Assembly: GCA_002310235.1 (NCBI GenBank)
Contig: DBYO01000042.1
Span: 1 to 5,107, forward strand
Direction: 5' to 3'
DNA: 5,107 bases
DNA from: Bacteroidales bacterium UBA1184
GTDB taxonomy: Bacteria; Bacteroidota; Bacteroidia; Bacteroidales; ML635J-15
In this document: positions 1-5,107 of the stretch, one piece after another
Position numbering within the stretch: the stretch's first letter is position 1
Layout of the letters: every line of letters begins with the position of its first letter
Made by a program: the position numbers and the translations under genes
Notes under the pieces: generated by a model
Database searches by the model: none
Seen by the model: only the letters and a program-made list of their open reading frames with translations
Told to the model about the DNA's origin: nothing

Positions 1-1782
1 ACAACGACTACCGACCGTCTGCCAGTAAAAAAGGTAACGCGCCACTCGGTTGACGAGAAGGTGCCGTCGCCATTCTATCGCCAAGCCGAGATGCGAAACC
101 ACTACAATGAACTGACTTTGCAAATCAAGGACGGACTATGGGTTGATTTCCGTGCCTACGACGAAGGATTTGCCTACCGTTACCGCACCGACCAATCCTG
201 CACAGTAAAGACCGAACTGGTAGAATACAATTTTGCCGCCGACTGGCAGGCCATAGTGCCGTATGTGCGTGGCTTCGATGAGAAAAATCCCACTGGACAA
301 TATTTCAATTCGTTCGAAAACATCTATACCACCGATACGCTGTCGCAACTCGACCAACGCCGTCTAGCATTTCTGCCGTTGGTTGTACATGCCGACAATG
401 GTGTTCAAGTTTGCCTTACCGAAAGCCATCAGGAACATTTCCCCGGACTTTATCTAAAAGGCACGGGTGTTGCTGGTCAGTTGCGTGGTGACCAGGCTCC
501 CTGTCCCGACCAGATAGAGCAAGGCGGACACAACAATCTGCAAGAGATTGTCAAGACTCGCAAAGACTATATAGCACAGCTTTCCAAAGGCGACGAAATG
601 CCTTGGCGCATCGCGATGGTTGCACGCAAAGCTACCGACTTGGCAATGAACGACATGACCTATCTGCTCGCTTCACCTTGCCGCCTCGACGACATCAGTT
701 GGATACGCCCCGGCAAAGTGGCTTGGGACTGGTGGAACTTCTGGAATATCAGCGGAGTAGATTTCGAGGCGGGCATCAACAACGACACTTACAAATACTA
801 CATCGACTTTGCTTCGCAATATGGCATCGAGTATGTCATCCTCGACGAAGGCTGGGCTGTAAACATGAAAGCCGACCTCCTGCAAGTAGTTCCGGAAATT
901 GACCTTCCAATGCTTGCGAAGTATGCCGACGAGCGTGGCGTTGGCCTCATACTTTGGGCAGGATATTATGCCTTCAAGCGCGATATGGAAAATGTCTGCA
1001 AGCATTACAGCGAAATGGGAATCAAAGGGTTTAAGGTTGACTTCATGGACAGCGACCATCAGGCAATCAACGAGTTCTACTACCAGTCGGCAGAACTCTG
1101 CGCCAAATATCATCTTCTCCTCGATTTCCACGGTGCGCACATCCCTGCTGGCATCAACCGAACATATCCCAATGTGCTAAATTTCGAGGGTGTGCATGGT
1201 CTTGAGAACCTAAAATGGGCTCCTGCCGAACTCGATATGGTAAAGTACGATGTACAAATTCCGTTCATCCGTCAGGCTGGCGGACCAATGGACTACACGC
1301 CAGGCGCAATGCGTAATGCTGCAAAGTATTGCTATTCACCCATTTGGACAGAACCGATGAGTCAAGGCACACGCTGTCACCAACTGGCGTTATACTTGGT
1401 GCTCGACCAGCCCATTGCAATGCTCTGCGACGCACCAACCGAATATATGCGCAAGCCAGACTTTACCCGATTCCTTGCTTCCATTCCCACCGTGTGGGAC
1501 GAAACGCGCGTTCTGCAGGGCGAAGTTGGTGAATATATTGTTACTGCCCGTCGTAAAGGCACAATTTGGTATATAGGAGGCATCACCAACTGGACCGAGC
1601 GCGACCTGAAAATCGACCTGTCGAGCATTGTAAGCGGAACCCACAAGGCAATCCTTTATCGCGACGGAGCAAACGCCCACCGCAAAGGCAGCGACTATCG
1701 CGTGGAACACATTACCGATTTAGCCTCGCCGATTGACATCCATTTGGCACCGGGAGGCGGATTTGTTTTGAAAGTGGAATAA
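1..1782 (+). CDS. Glycoside hydrolase family 97, retaining alpha-galactosidase type, 5' truncated
   Basis: Removes alpha-linked terminal sugars, probably galactose, in the periplasm; family enzymes depend on calcium. The frame is open from base 1, so the GTG at 61 is not the start. 593 residues are visible. Residues 231-245 (DISWIRPGKVAWDWW, 691-735) open the TIM barrel, followed by YVILDEGW (832-855). KVDFMD carries the likely nucleophile Asp347 (1039-1041). EGVHGLE carries Glu396 (1186, likely calcium ligand) and Glu402 (1204, likely acid/base). The 55-residue gap from Asp347 to Glu402 equals that recalled for Asp415-Glu470 of the retaining B. thetaiotaomicron enzyme BT1871. The Glu base of inverting SusB is replaced by Gly378 (FHGAH). 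This offset puts about 68 residues, including the signal peptide, outside the window and predicts about 661 in total, as in BT1871. A C-terminal beta domain follows from roughly residue 500. Family is certain; galactose specificity is inferred. Confidence 0.93.
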   Translation, partial: TTTTDRLPVKKVTRHSVDEKVPSPFYRQAEMRNHYNELTLQIKDGLWVDFRAYDEGFAYRYRTDQSCTVKTELVEYNFAADWQAIVPYVRGFDEKNPTGQYFNSFENIYTTDTLSQLDQRRLAFLPLVVHADNGVQVCLTESHQEHFPGLYLKGTGVAGQLRGDQAPCPDQIEQGGHNNLQEIVKTRKDYIAQLSKGDEMPWRIAMVARKATDLAMNDMTYLLASPCRLDDISWIRPGKVAWDWWNFWNISGVDFEAGINNDTYKYYIDFASQYGIEYVILDEGWAVNMKADLLQVVPEIDLPMLAKYADERGVGLILWAGYYAFKRDMENVCKHYSEMGIKGFKVDFMDSDHQAINEFYYQSAELCAKYHLLLDFHGAHIPAGINRTYPNVLNFEGVHGLENLKWAPAELDMVKYDVQIPFIRQAGGPMDYTPGAMRNAAKYCYSPIWTEPMSQGTRCHQLALYLVLDQPIAMLCDAPTEYMRKPDFTRFLASIPTVWDETRVLQGEVGEYIVTARRKGTIWYIGGITNWTERDLKIDLSSIVSGTHKAILYRDGANAHRKGSDYRVEHITDLASPIDIHLAPGGGFVLKVE

Positions 1783-1784
1783 AA

Positions 1785-1808
1785 AAGGCGTAGATATAAC
1801 TACGCCTT
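1785..1808. terminator. Bidirectional terminator between converging genes
   Basis: A perfect 9-bp stem, AAGGCGTAG with CTACGCCTT, encloses the 6-base loop ATATAA. It sits in the 36-base gap between the stop codons of the GH97 and lipoprotein genes. Read on the minus strand the stem runs into a T tract (complement of the A run at 1781-1786), the classic intrinsic form for the lipoprotein gene. Read on the plus strand it is followed only by AGGTTTT, so termination of the GH97 transcript is probably weaker. Confidence 0.8.
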
Positions 1809-1818
1809 AGGTTTTAAA

Positions 1819-2052
1819 CTAGATTTGTTTACAAGTCATTGTCTGGGTCATAGTACTACCATCTGCACTAGCATTTTGGTTAATATTCAAAGTGCTGCAG
1901 TCTTCTTTCATATCAGGATATGTCATTTCAGAATGACCCACTTCTTCTCCATCAAAAGATTGAATAATGGTACATTTGCAATCATGCTTACTTGTACAAC
2001 TAACAAAACCTACCAATAGCGCAACAGCCGCTACTAAAATTATTTTTCTCAT
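1819..2052 (-). CDS. Small cysteine-rich lipoprotein of unknown function
   Basis: A 77-residue protein of no family I recognise. It has a short basic start (MRK), a hydrophobic stretch at residues 4-18, and a lipobox-like FVSC with the lipidated Cys at 19, so it should be exported and anchored in a membrane by signal peptidase II. Phe at -3 is not the preferred residue but is tolerated in this phylum. The residues after the Cys (TSKHD) hold only one acidic residue, a weak match to Bacteroidota surface-export signals, so which membrane face it occupies is open. The mature part has four more cysteines (25, 27, 52, 74), enough for two disulfides, and is polar and rich in Ser, Thr and Asn. The ATG at 2052 is supported by the signal peptide and by the promoter 34 bases upstream. 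It is a single-gene unit with its own terminator. Confidence 0.78.
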   Translation of the reverse strand: MRKIILVAAVALLVGFVSCTSKHDCKCTIIQSFDGEEVGHSEMTYPDMKEDCSTLNINQNASADGSTMTQTMTCKQI

Positions 2053-2085
2053 ATTTCTAATAAATTATTAATTAACAAACTTTTG

Positions 2086-2116
2086 CAAAAATATAAACAA
2101 AAGTAACACTAGCAAA
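2086..2116 (-). promoter_or_regulatory. Bacteroidota-type promoter of the lipoprotein gene
   Basis: On the minus strand the -33 element TTTG (2116-2113) is followed by 19 bases and then the -7 element TATTTTTG (2093-2086), an exact match to TAnnTTTG. Transcription should start near 2079, giving a leader of about 27 bases before the ATG at 2052. The leader is AT-rich without a Shine-Dalgarno sequence, as is usual in this phylum. Confidence 0.75.
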
Positions 2117-2176
2117 TAATTTTTTAAACATTTTAAAATATTACTAATCAAGAAACTAACTTGGACTAGTCTTTAT

Positions 2177-2190
2177 TTTATACGTATAAA
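2177..2190. promoter_or_regulatory. 14-bp perfect palindrome, possible operator
   Basis: TTTATACGTATAAA is perfectly self-complementary. It lies about 60 bases upstream of the -33 element of the lipoprotein promoter and near no other promoter. The dyad form suits a dimeric DNA-binding protein, but the composition is AT-rich, no second copy is seen in the window, and no regulator is visible, so function is a guess. Confidence 0.35.
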
Positions 2191-2203
2191 TATGTATTTT
2201 CAC

Positions 2204-2231
2204 TATCTTTCTCTCCTTTCAATCACCTTCT
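2204..2231 (-). repeat. Second copy of the C69 gene's last codons (direct repeat, copy A)
   Basis: This 28-base stretch matches 2380-2407 at 27 positions, with 23 identical bases in a row at 2209-2231. Read on the minus strand in the matching frame it encodes KVIERRER and then TAG, whose last base is at 2203. That is the C-terminus of the C69 dipeptidase. Upstream the frame stays open for only about 12 more codons before a TGA and does not clearly resemble the enzyme. It is either a remnant of a decayed tandem paralogue or a flank of an insertion that restored the gene end. Confidence 0.8.
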
Positions 2232-2260
2232 GAAGAACTTGAGGCAAATTAACACCAACA

Positions 2261-2278
2261 CCAAATCACAAGATTTGG
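2261..2278. repeat. 7-bp hairpin competing with the first large hairpin
   Basis: CCAAATC (2261-2267) pairs with GATTTGG (2272-2278) across the 4-base loop ACAA. The right arm is also the left arm of the 2274-2306 hairpin, so only one of the two can form at a time. Confidence 0.5.
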
Positions 2279-2306
2279 ATGAATGTCATGATAACTTTCG
2301 TCCAAA
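2274..2306. repeat. Hairpin repeat unit, copy 1
   Basis: TTTGGA (2274-2279) pairs with TCCAAA (2301-2306). Pairing continues inward through T2280-G2300, GAA with TTC, a T-T mismatch and GT with AC. It is a direct repeat of the unit at 2327-2359, 53 bases away, sharing GATTTGGA on the left, ATGTC in the middle and ACTTTCGTCCAAAAGT on the right. No T tract follows on either strand. Confidence 0.65.
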
Positions 2307-2326
2307 AGTAGTCTAAAAATATATGA

Positions 2327-2359
2327 TTTGGACAAATGTCGATTAGACTTTCGTCCAAA
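2327..2359 (-). terminator. Hairpin repeat unit, copy 2; likely terminator of the C69 gene
   Basis: TTTGGAC (2327-2333) pairs with GTCCAAA (2353-2359). Inside it come an A-C mismatch, AA with TT, a T-T mismatch and GTC (2338-2340) with GAC (2346-2348) around the loop GATTA. It starts 19 bases after the C69 stop codon when read on the minus strand and is followed there by TCATATATTTTTAG, a U-rich though interrupted tail. Position and tail suggest a terminator for the C69 transcript; the second copy beyond it could act as a backup. Confidence 0.5.
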
Positions 2360-2378
2360 AGTGTTGCGTAGTTCGTTT

Positions 2379-4079
2379 TTATCGTTCTCTCCTTTCAATC
2401 ACCTTCTCCAACTTATACCTGTCGCCAGTCGAAGTGCCAATAGCATCGATAAACTGCTGGTCGTAGCCGGGAGTATCGTAGCCCCAGCGCAGGAAGTTGC
2501 CATTCTCGTCGGTGCGACGGATAATCTGGTCGTTGTACTTCACAATCAAATACTTGGCTAGTTTATCCCAGCGTTGCATCATGCGGACGGTATAATCAAT
2601 ACTCTTGCGGTTGAGATAGCTTTGGCGGTCTGCCGGTTGCATACCCTTTACGGCAAGCAAAACACTGTCCTGGTCGGCAAAGTAGTAGTCCTCTAGCTCC
2701 TTCTGTGCGGTGCGCAAGTCGCCAACCATCATCGAATAGCGCGGATACACCATATTTGCCACCCAGTTGTTCATCCAGAATGCCGACTCGAACGAAAACT
2801 CGTTGCGCGGATTGTTCTCCTGACGGAAAGCATCGGGCACTTGCGTAATACAGCAATACAGAGGCACATACGCAACCATATTGGCATCGTCGCAGTTGAA
2901 CCAAGTTACACCGCCAACATCGTCGGGCAACCACGAACGCATCTGGCAGGTCATTGTGAAACCCGACTGCTGCGTGGCAATAGGACGCTCGCGGAAATAG
3001 GCTATGCTGTCCTTGTCCTTGAAATGCATAGGCAGAGGACGGATAGGCATTCCCCACGGACCAGCGGTCATGTCGGCTGTCATATCAAGCGGTGTGCCTT
3101 CGAAATGGTCGCGCATGTCGTTTTGCAAGTCGCGCAACGAAAGTGGAGCATCGGGCTTTATCCACAACGGAAGATGGTCGCATTTGTCGAAATCGCCGTT
3201 GATATATGGCAGGTACTTGTCCATTTCGACCTTGTTGTAGTGGTGGCGGAAGAAACTCCACACACGGGCATCGGCATAGCGCACATTCTCGAAGTCGATT
3301 GGACAATAGGCATCGCGGAACGAGAAGTCGGCATCGTTGCCACTGAAAAAGCCAAGTTCGCGCGCAAACGAAATCACATCGTAAGCGTAAACGCACTCCA
3401 CCTCGGGACGATTTATATTCTGCAAGTTCTTGCTGCTAATGCTCTTGTACGACTTTTTCTGTTCCTGCGGGAACTGCCTGATACGGCTGAGATTAGCGTG
3501 AGCGCAGATGCAGTCGTCGGGAATTCGCAGAGCCACCCACACTGCGCCCTTGCGATTAGGGCCTTTGCCTATTATCTCCATAATCCACGCCTCGTTGGGG
3601 TCGCAAACGGTAATTGTCTCGCCGCTGCTGTTGTATCCGTATTCGTCCACCAGTTCGGCCATGCAGCGGATAGCCTCGCGAGCTGTGGATGAGCGTTGCA
3701 GAGCCAATCGCATAAGGCTGAAATAGTCGAGCAAGCCCTCATCGTTGACAAGCTCCAGCCGTCCGTCGAAAGTGGTTTCCACTATGGTGACCTGCTTTTC
3801 GTTCATCAGCCCCACCACATTGTAGGTATATTCCACCTGCTTCACAAATTGACCCTCGTGCGACGGTCCCCAGCCGTGGATGGCTATTAGTTCGTCCTTG
3901 TCGTGCCGTCCGGCAGGACTGTAGAACAGCGAACCCGAAAACCCGAATCCATCGCAGTTGTAGGTACACATTACGCTGCCGTCGGTAGATGCTTTCTTGC
4001 CTACAATGAGGTTGGTGCAGGCGAGGATTGGCTCAACGAAGAGAGTGAAAAGTAGGAGAATGAGAAATGTTCGTTTCAT
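2379..4079 (-). CDS. Secreted C69-family dipeptidase (N-terminal nucleophile hydrolase)
   Basis: Predicted to cleave dipeptides outside the cytoplasm, using the thiol of its N-terminal Cys. The 566 residues are full length for Bacteroidota members. Residues 1-20 (MKRTFLILLLFTLFVEPILA) form a signal peptide. Cleavage after Ala20 exposes Cys21 (codon 4019-4017) in CTNLIVGKKASTDGSVM, the family's hallmark start. Further family blocks are GLMNEKQVTIVETT (90-103), YGYNSSGE (147-154), CDPNEAWIMEIIGKGP (159-174), WVALRIPDDCICAHANLSRI (181-200) and SWLPDDVGGVTWFNCDDAN (382-400). The ATG at 4079 is fixed by the signal peptide and the promoter 26 bases upstream. ILAC also resembles a lipobox; lipidation would block the catalytic amine, so processing by signal peptidase I is favoured. 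The last codons are duplicated at 2204-2231. Downstream of pepD on the same strand, but with its own candidate promoter. Confidence 0.94.
   Translation of the reverse strand: MKRTFLILLLFTLFVEPILACTNLIVGKKASTDGSVMCTYNCDGFGFSGSLFYSPAGRHDKDELIAIHGWGPSHEGQFVKQVEYTYNVVGLMNEKQVTIVETTFDGRLELVNDEGLLDYFSLMRLALQRSSTAREAIRCMAELVDEYGYNSSGETITVCDPNEAWIMEIIGKGPNRKGAVWVALRIPDDCICAHANLSRIRQFPQEQKKSYKSISSKNLQNINRPEVECVYAYDVISFARELGFFSGNDADFSFRDAYCPIDFENVRYADARVWSFFRHHYNKVEMDKYLPYINGDFDKCDHLPLWIKPDAPLSLRDLQNDMRDHFEGTPLDMTADMTAGPWGMPIRPLPMHFKDKDSIAYFRERPIATQQSGFTMTCQMRSWLPDDVGGVTWFNCDDANMVAYVPLYCCITQVPDAFRQENNPRNEFSFESAFWMNNWVANMVYPRYSMMVGDLRTAQKELEDYYFADQDSVLLAVKGMQPADRQSYLNRKSIDYTVRMMQRWDKLAKYLIVKYNDQIIRRTDENGNFLRWGYDTPGYDQQFIDAIGTSTGDRYKLEKVIERRER
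2380..2407 (-). repeat. Direct repeat copy B, 3' end of the C69 gene
   Basis: This copy contains the last codons of the functional C69 gene, encoding KVIERRER, and all but one base of its TAA stop. It matches 2204-2231 at 27 of 28 positions. The single mismatch changes an Arg codon from AGA to CGA, so the two copies encode the same peptide. Confidence 0.85.
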
Positions 4080-4104
4080 GAGAAAATGTTTGTGTATTAG
4101 GCGA

Positions 4105-4135
4105 CAAAGATAATGTTTATAAATTCAATGGAAAA
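4105..4135 (-). promoter_or_regulatory. Candidate Bacteroidota promoter of the C69 gene
   Basis: On the minus strand TATCTTTG (4112-4105) is an exact TAnnTTTG -7 element. The -33 region 18-19 bases upstream reads TTTTTC (4136-4131), only a partial match to TTTG. Transcription would start near 4098, leaving a leader of about 19 bases before the ATG at 4079. It separates the C69 gene from pepD as an independent unit. Confidence 0.6.
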
Positions 4136-4167
4136 ACATTCTCCTCAATTTTAGAATTTACAATGTT

Positions 4168-4215
4168 GTCTGGATTTGCAACCTTTAGCTCGTTGCCAAA
4201 TGCAACAATCCAGAC
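4168..4215. repeat. Long inverted repeat with alternative inner stems
   Basis: GTCTGGATT (4168-4176) and AATCCAGAC (4207-4215) form a perfect 9-bp stem. Inside, GTTGC (4192-4196) can pair with GCAAC at 4178-4182 or with GCAAC at 4202-4206, so two inner folds exclude each other. It lies between pepD and the promoter of the C69 gene. The GGATT arm motif recurs in the neighbouring small hairpins. Confidence 0.6.
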
Positions 4216-4228
4216 TATATGAATATAA

Positions 4229-4339
4229 GGATTTATAATCCGCCTATGATTGTTCTTACGAGAGCATTACAAATGCTAATATTCAATACTTTCGGATTAC
4301 AAATCCGAAAGAACTTGGATCCAACAAATCGCAATCATA
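4229..4339. repeat. Cluster of short REP-like hairpins
   Basis: Three perfect hairpins with 3-base loops occur in 83 bases: GGATT-TAT-AATCC (4229-4241), AGCATT-ACA-AATGCT (4263-4277), and CTTTCGGATT with AATCCGAAAG around ACA (4289-4311). The last two share the core ATTACAAAT; the first is the related core in the opposite orientation. Larger inverted repeats embrace the last two hairpins: TATGATTG (4245-4252) with CAATCATA (4332-4339), and GTTCTT (4252-4257) with AAGAAC (4309-4314). TTGGATCCAA (4315-4324) is a 10-bp palindrome. The group begins about 20 bases downstream of the pepD stop and lacks a T tract, so it looks like repeats of REP/BIME type rather than a standard terminator. It may still protect the 3' end of pepD mRNA. 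Confidence 0.65.
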
Positions 4340-4357
4340 ACATTAGTTTCACCGCAA

Positions 4358-5107
4358 CTACGCCAAACGCTTCAACAATTCGAGCAGTACCTGCCAGATG
4401 TCGTGAATGGTAGATAGTTCAACTCGCTCGCTAGTGGAATGTGGTTCCACGATTCGAGGTCCTATGCTGGCTATCTGGATGCCCGGATAATGCTGTACAA
4501 AGAAGCCTGCTTCCAATACAAAGTGCATGGCTACCATGCGAGGACGCCAACCCAACACATCTTGGAATGTGTTGCTTACCAGCTGCAAGAATGACGACTG
4601 CTGGTCCTCCTGCCAGGCTGGAGCAGACATCACAACTTCGGAATTGGCACCAGCGGCAGCAAAGGTCTTTGCTATATCTTTGCTTAGCGCTACCATATCG
4701 TTGTCGATAAAGCTGCGTGTATGTGTCGAAACAAAAATGCGGTCTTTTTCTGCAACAATTCGTCCGATATTGTTTGAAGTTTCCACAGTGCCAGGCATAG
4801 CCTCGCTCATCTTCACCATGCCTTGCGGCAGTTGCTCAAGACAGCCTGCGAGGGCATTGATAACCGTCTTTGGAATGATTGTATCCTGTTTGTCGCATTC
4901 CTCGATTCCACATGTCATGTCAGGATCGCTACTGCGGTATTCACCGAATAAACGCTGATTGATAGTATTGATTCTTTTTCTTACTATTTCAGAGTACTCA
5001 TCGGCAATGCAAATCACTATCTCCCCTTTCGAGGCTATTGAAGCATTTGCCTCACCAATTTCAATACTGGCAACATCAACCCACTCTTCCTTACAAATAT
5101 CTTTCAG
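4358..5107 (-). CDS. pepD: Aminoacyl-histidine dipeptidase PepD (M20C), C-terminal half
   Basis: Cytosolic zinc dipeptidase of broad specificity that also cleaves Xaa-His dipeptides such as carnosine. 249 residues to the TAG at 4360-4358 are visible. The frame is open to the right edge, so the true start lies outside; a GTG at 5017 is internal. Full-length relatives have about 485 residues, so roughly half is missing, including the first zinc ligands. Visible family blocks are VETSNNIGRI, a THTRSFIDN strand in the inserted dimerisation/lid domain, MHFVLEAG, YPGIQIASIGP and PHSTSERVEL. The His of PHSTSER (residue 223 of the visible part, 4441-4439) corresponds to the last zinc ligand, His461 in Vibrio PepD. 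The tail aligns well by eye with E. coli PepD (SIGPTITGPHSPDE...). HAGLECG of E. coli reads HFVLEAG here, keeping His and Glu. No signal peptide can be judged. Confidence 0.9.
   Translation of the reverse strand: MKDICKEEWVDVASIEIGEANASIASKGEIVICIADEYSEIVRKRINTINQRLFGEYRSSDPDMTCGIEECDKQDTIIPKTVINALAGCLEQLPQGMVKMSEAMPGTVETSNNIGRIVAEKDRIFVSTHTRSFIDNDMVALSKDIAKTFAAAGANSEVVMSAPAWQEDQQSSFLQLVSNTFQDVLGWRPRMVAMHFVLEAGFFVQHYPGIQIASIGPRIVEPHSTSERVELSTIHDIWQVLLELLKRLA

Larger units (their letters stand above)
2053..2378. other. 326-base gene-free region between lipoprotein and C69 genes
   Basis: No credible gene lies here on either strand; the short open frames lack family features. From left to right it holds the lipoprotein promoter, AT-rich sequence with a 10-bp palindrome ATTTTAAAAT (2130-2139), an 8-bp palindrome GACTAGTC (2164-2171), a 14-bp palindrome (2177-2190), a copy of the C69 gene's 3' end (2204-2231), a 7-bp hairpin (2261-2278) and two related larger hairpins (2274-2306 and 2327-2359). 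Both flanking genes point left, so most of this is C69 3' flank and lipoprotein 5' flank. Confidence 0.8.

Noticed and set aside
61..63. GTG as the start of the GH97 gene
   Set aside because: The same frame is open to base 1, the protein would lack part of its N-terminal domain and signal peptide, and the offset to BT1871 predicts about 68 more residues upstream of the window.
673..1140. 155-codon open frame on the minus strand
   Set aside because: It is antisense to the conserved GH97 barrel, whose motifs are clear in the plus-strand frame; no promoter precedes it.
2130..2139. ATTTTAAAAT palindrome as an operator
   Set aside because: It is short and made only of A and T in a very AT-rich spacer, where such palindromes are expected by chance.
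2204..2359. Integron attC sites or a CRISPR array
   Set aside because: The hairpins lack the GTTRRRY/RYYYAAC boxes of attC, and there are only two imperfect repeats with unlike spacing contents, too few and too divergent for CRISPR.
2841..3692. 283-codon open frame on the plus strand
   Set aside because: It lies wholly antisense to the well-supported C69 gene, shows no domain, and its composition is what the complement of a GC-moderate gene gives.
4219..4413. 64-codon plus-strand frame in the pepD-C69 spacer
   Set aside because: It is built from the hairpin cluster and then runs antisense into pepD; no promoter or protein features support it.
4527..4958. 143-codon open frame on the plus strand
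   Set aside because: It is antisense to pepD, has no recognisable domain, and the minus-strand frame is clearly the real gene.

Overview
The window looks like a piece of a Bacteroidota chromosome, most likely a Prevotella/Bacteroides-type gut or oral commensal. This rests on the protein families (a GH97 glycosidase, a secreted C69 dipeptidase ending in ...ERRER, an M20C aminoacyl-histidine dipeptidase), on near-perfect Bacteroidota -33/-7 promoter elements (TTTG...TAnnTTTG) before two genes, on the lack of Shine-Dalgarno sequences, and on AT-rich spacers between moderately GC coding regions. The species cannot be named from this sequence.

Layout: (1) bases 1-1782, plus strand: a GH97 alpha-glycosidase lacking only its first ~68 residues. 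Its catalytic residues are those of the retaining, alpha-galactosidase-type branch, not SusB. (2) 1785-1808: a hairpin shared by converging genes. (3) 1819-2052, minus: a 77-residue cysteine-rich lipoprotein with its own promoter at 2086-2116. (4) 2053-2378: a 326-base gene-free stretch holding a 14-bp perfect palindrome, two copies of a hairpin unit, and a second copy of the last codons of the next gene. (5) 2379-4079, minus: a full-length secreted C69 dipeptidase with a predicted N-terminal catalytic Cys. (6) 4080-4357: a spacer with the C69 promoter and a cluster of short hairpins built on ATTACAAAT, resembling REP-type repeats. (7) 4358-5107, minus: the C-terminal half of PepD (M20C), running off the right edge.

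How the genes fit together: the two dipeptidases lie in tandem on the minus strand, one predicted to be exported and one cytosolic, which suits a peptide-scavenging anaerobe. The C69 gene has its own candidate promoter, so the two need not form an operon. The GH97 enzyme faces them and probably belongs to a glycan-use locus to the left of the window.

No wholly new system can be shown here. The most unusual structure is at 2204-2407: the last nine codons of the C69 gene, stop included, are repeated 176 bp downstream, with paired hairpins between the copies. Loss of the segment by recombination between the copies would leave the protein unchanged, as if something had inserted at the gene's 3' end and restored it.
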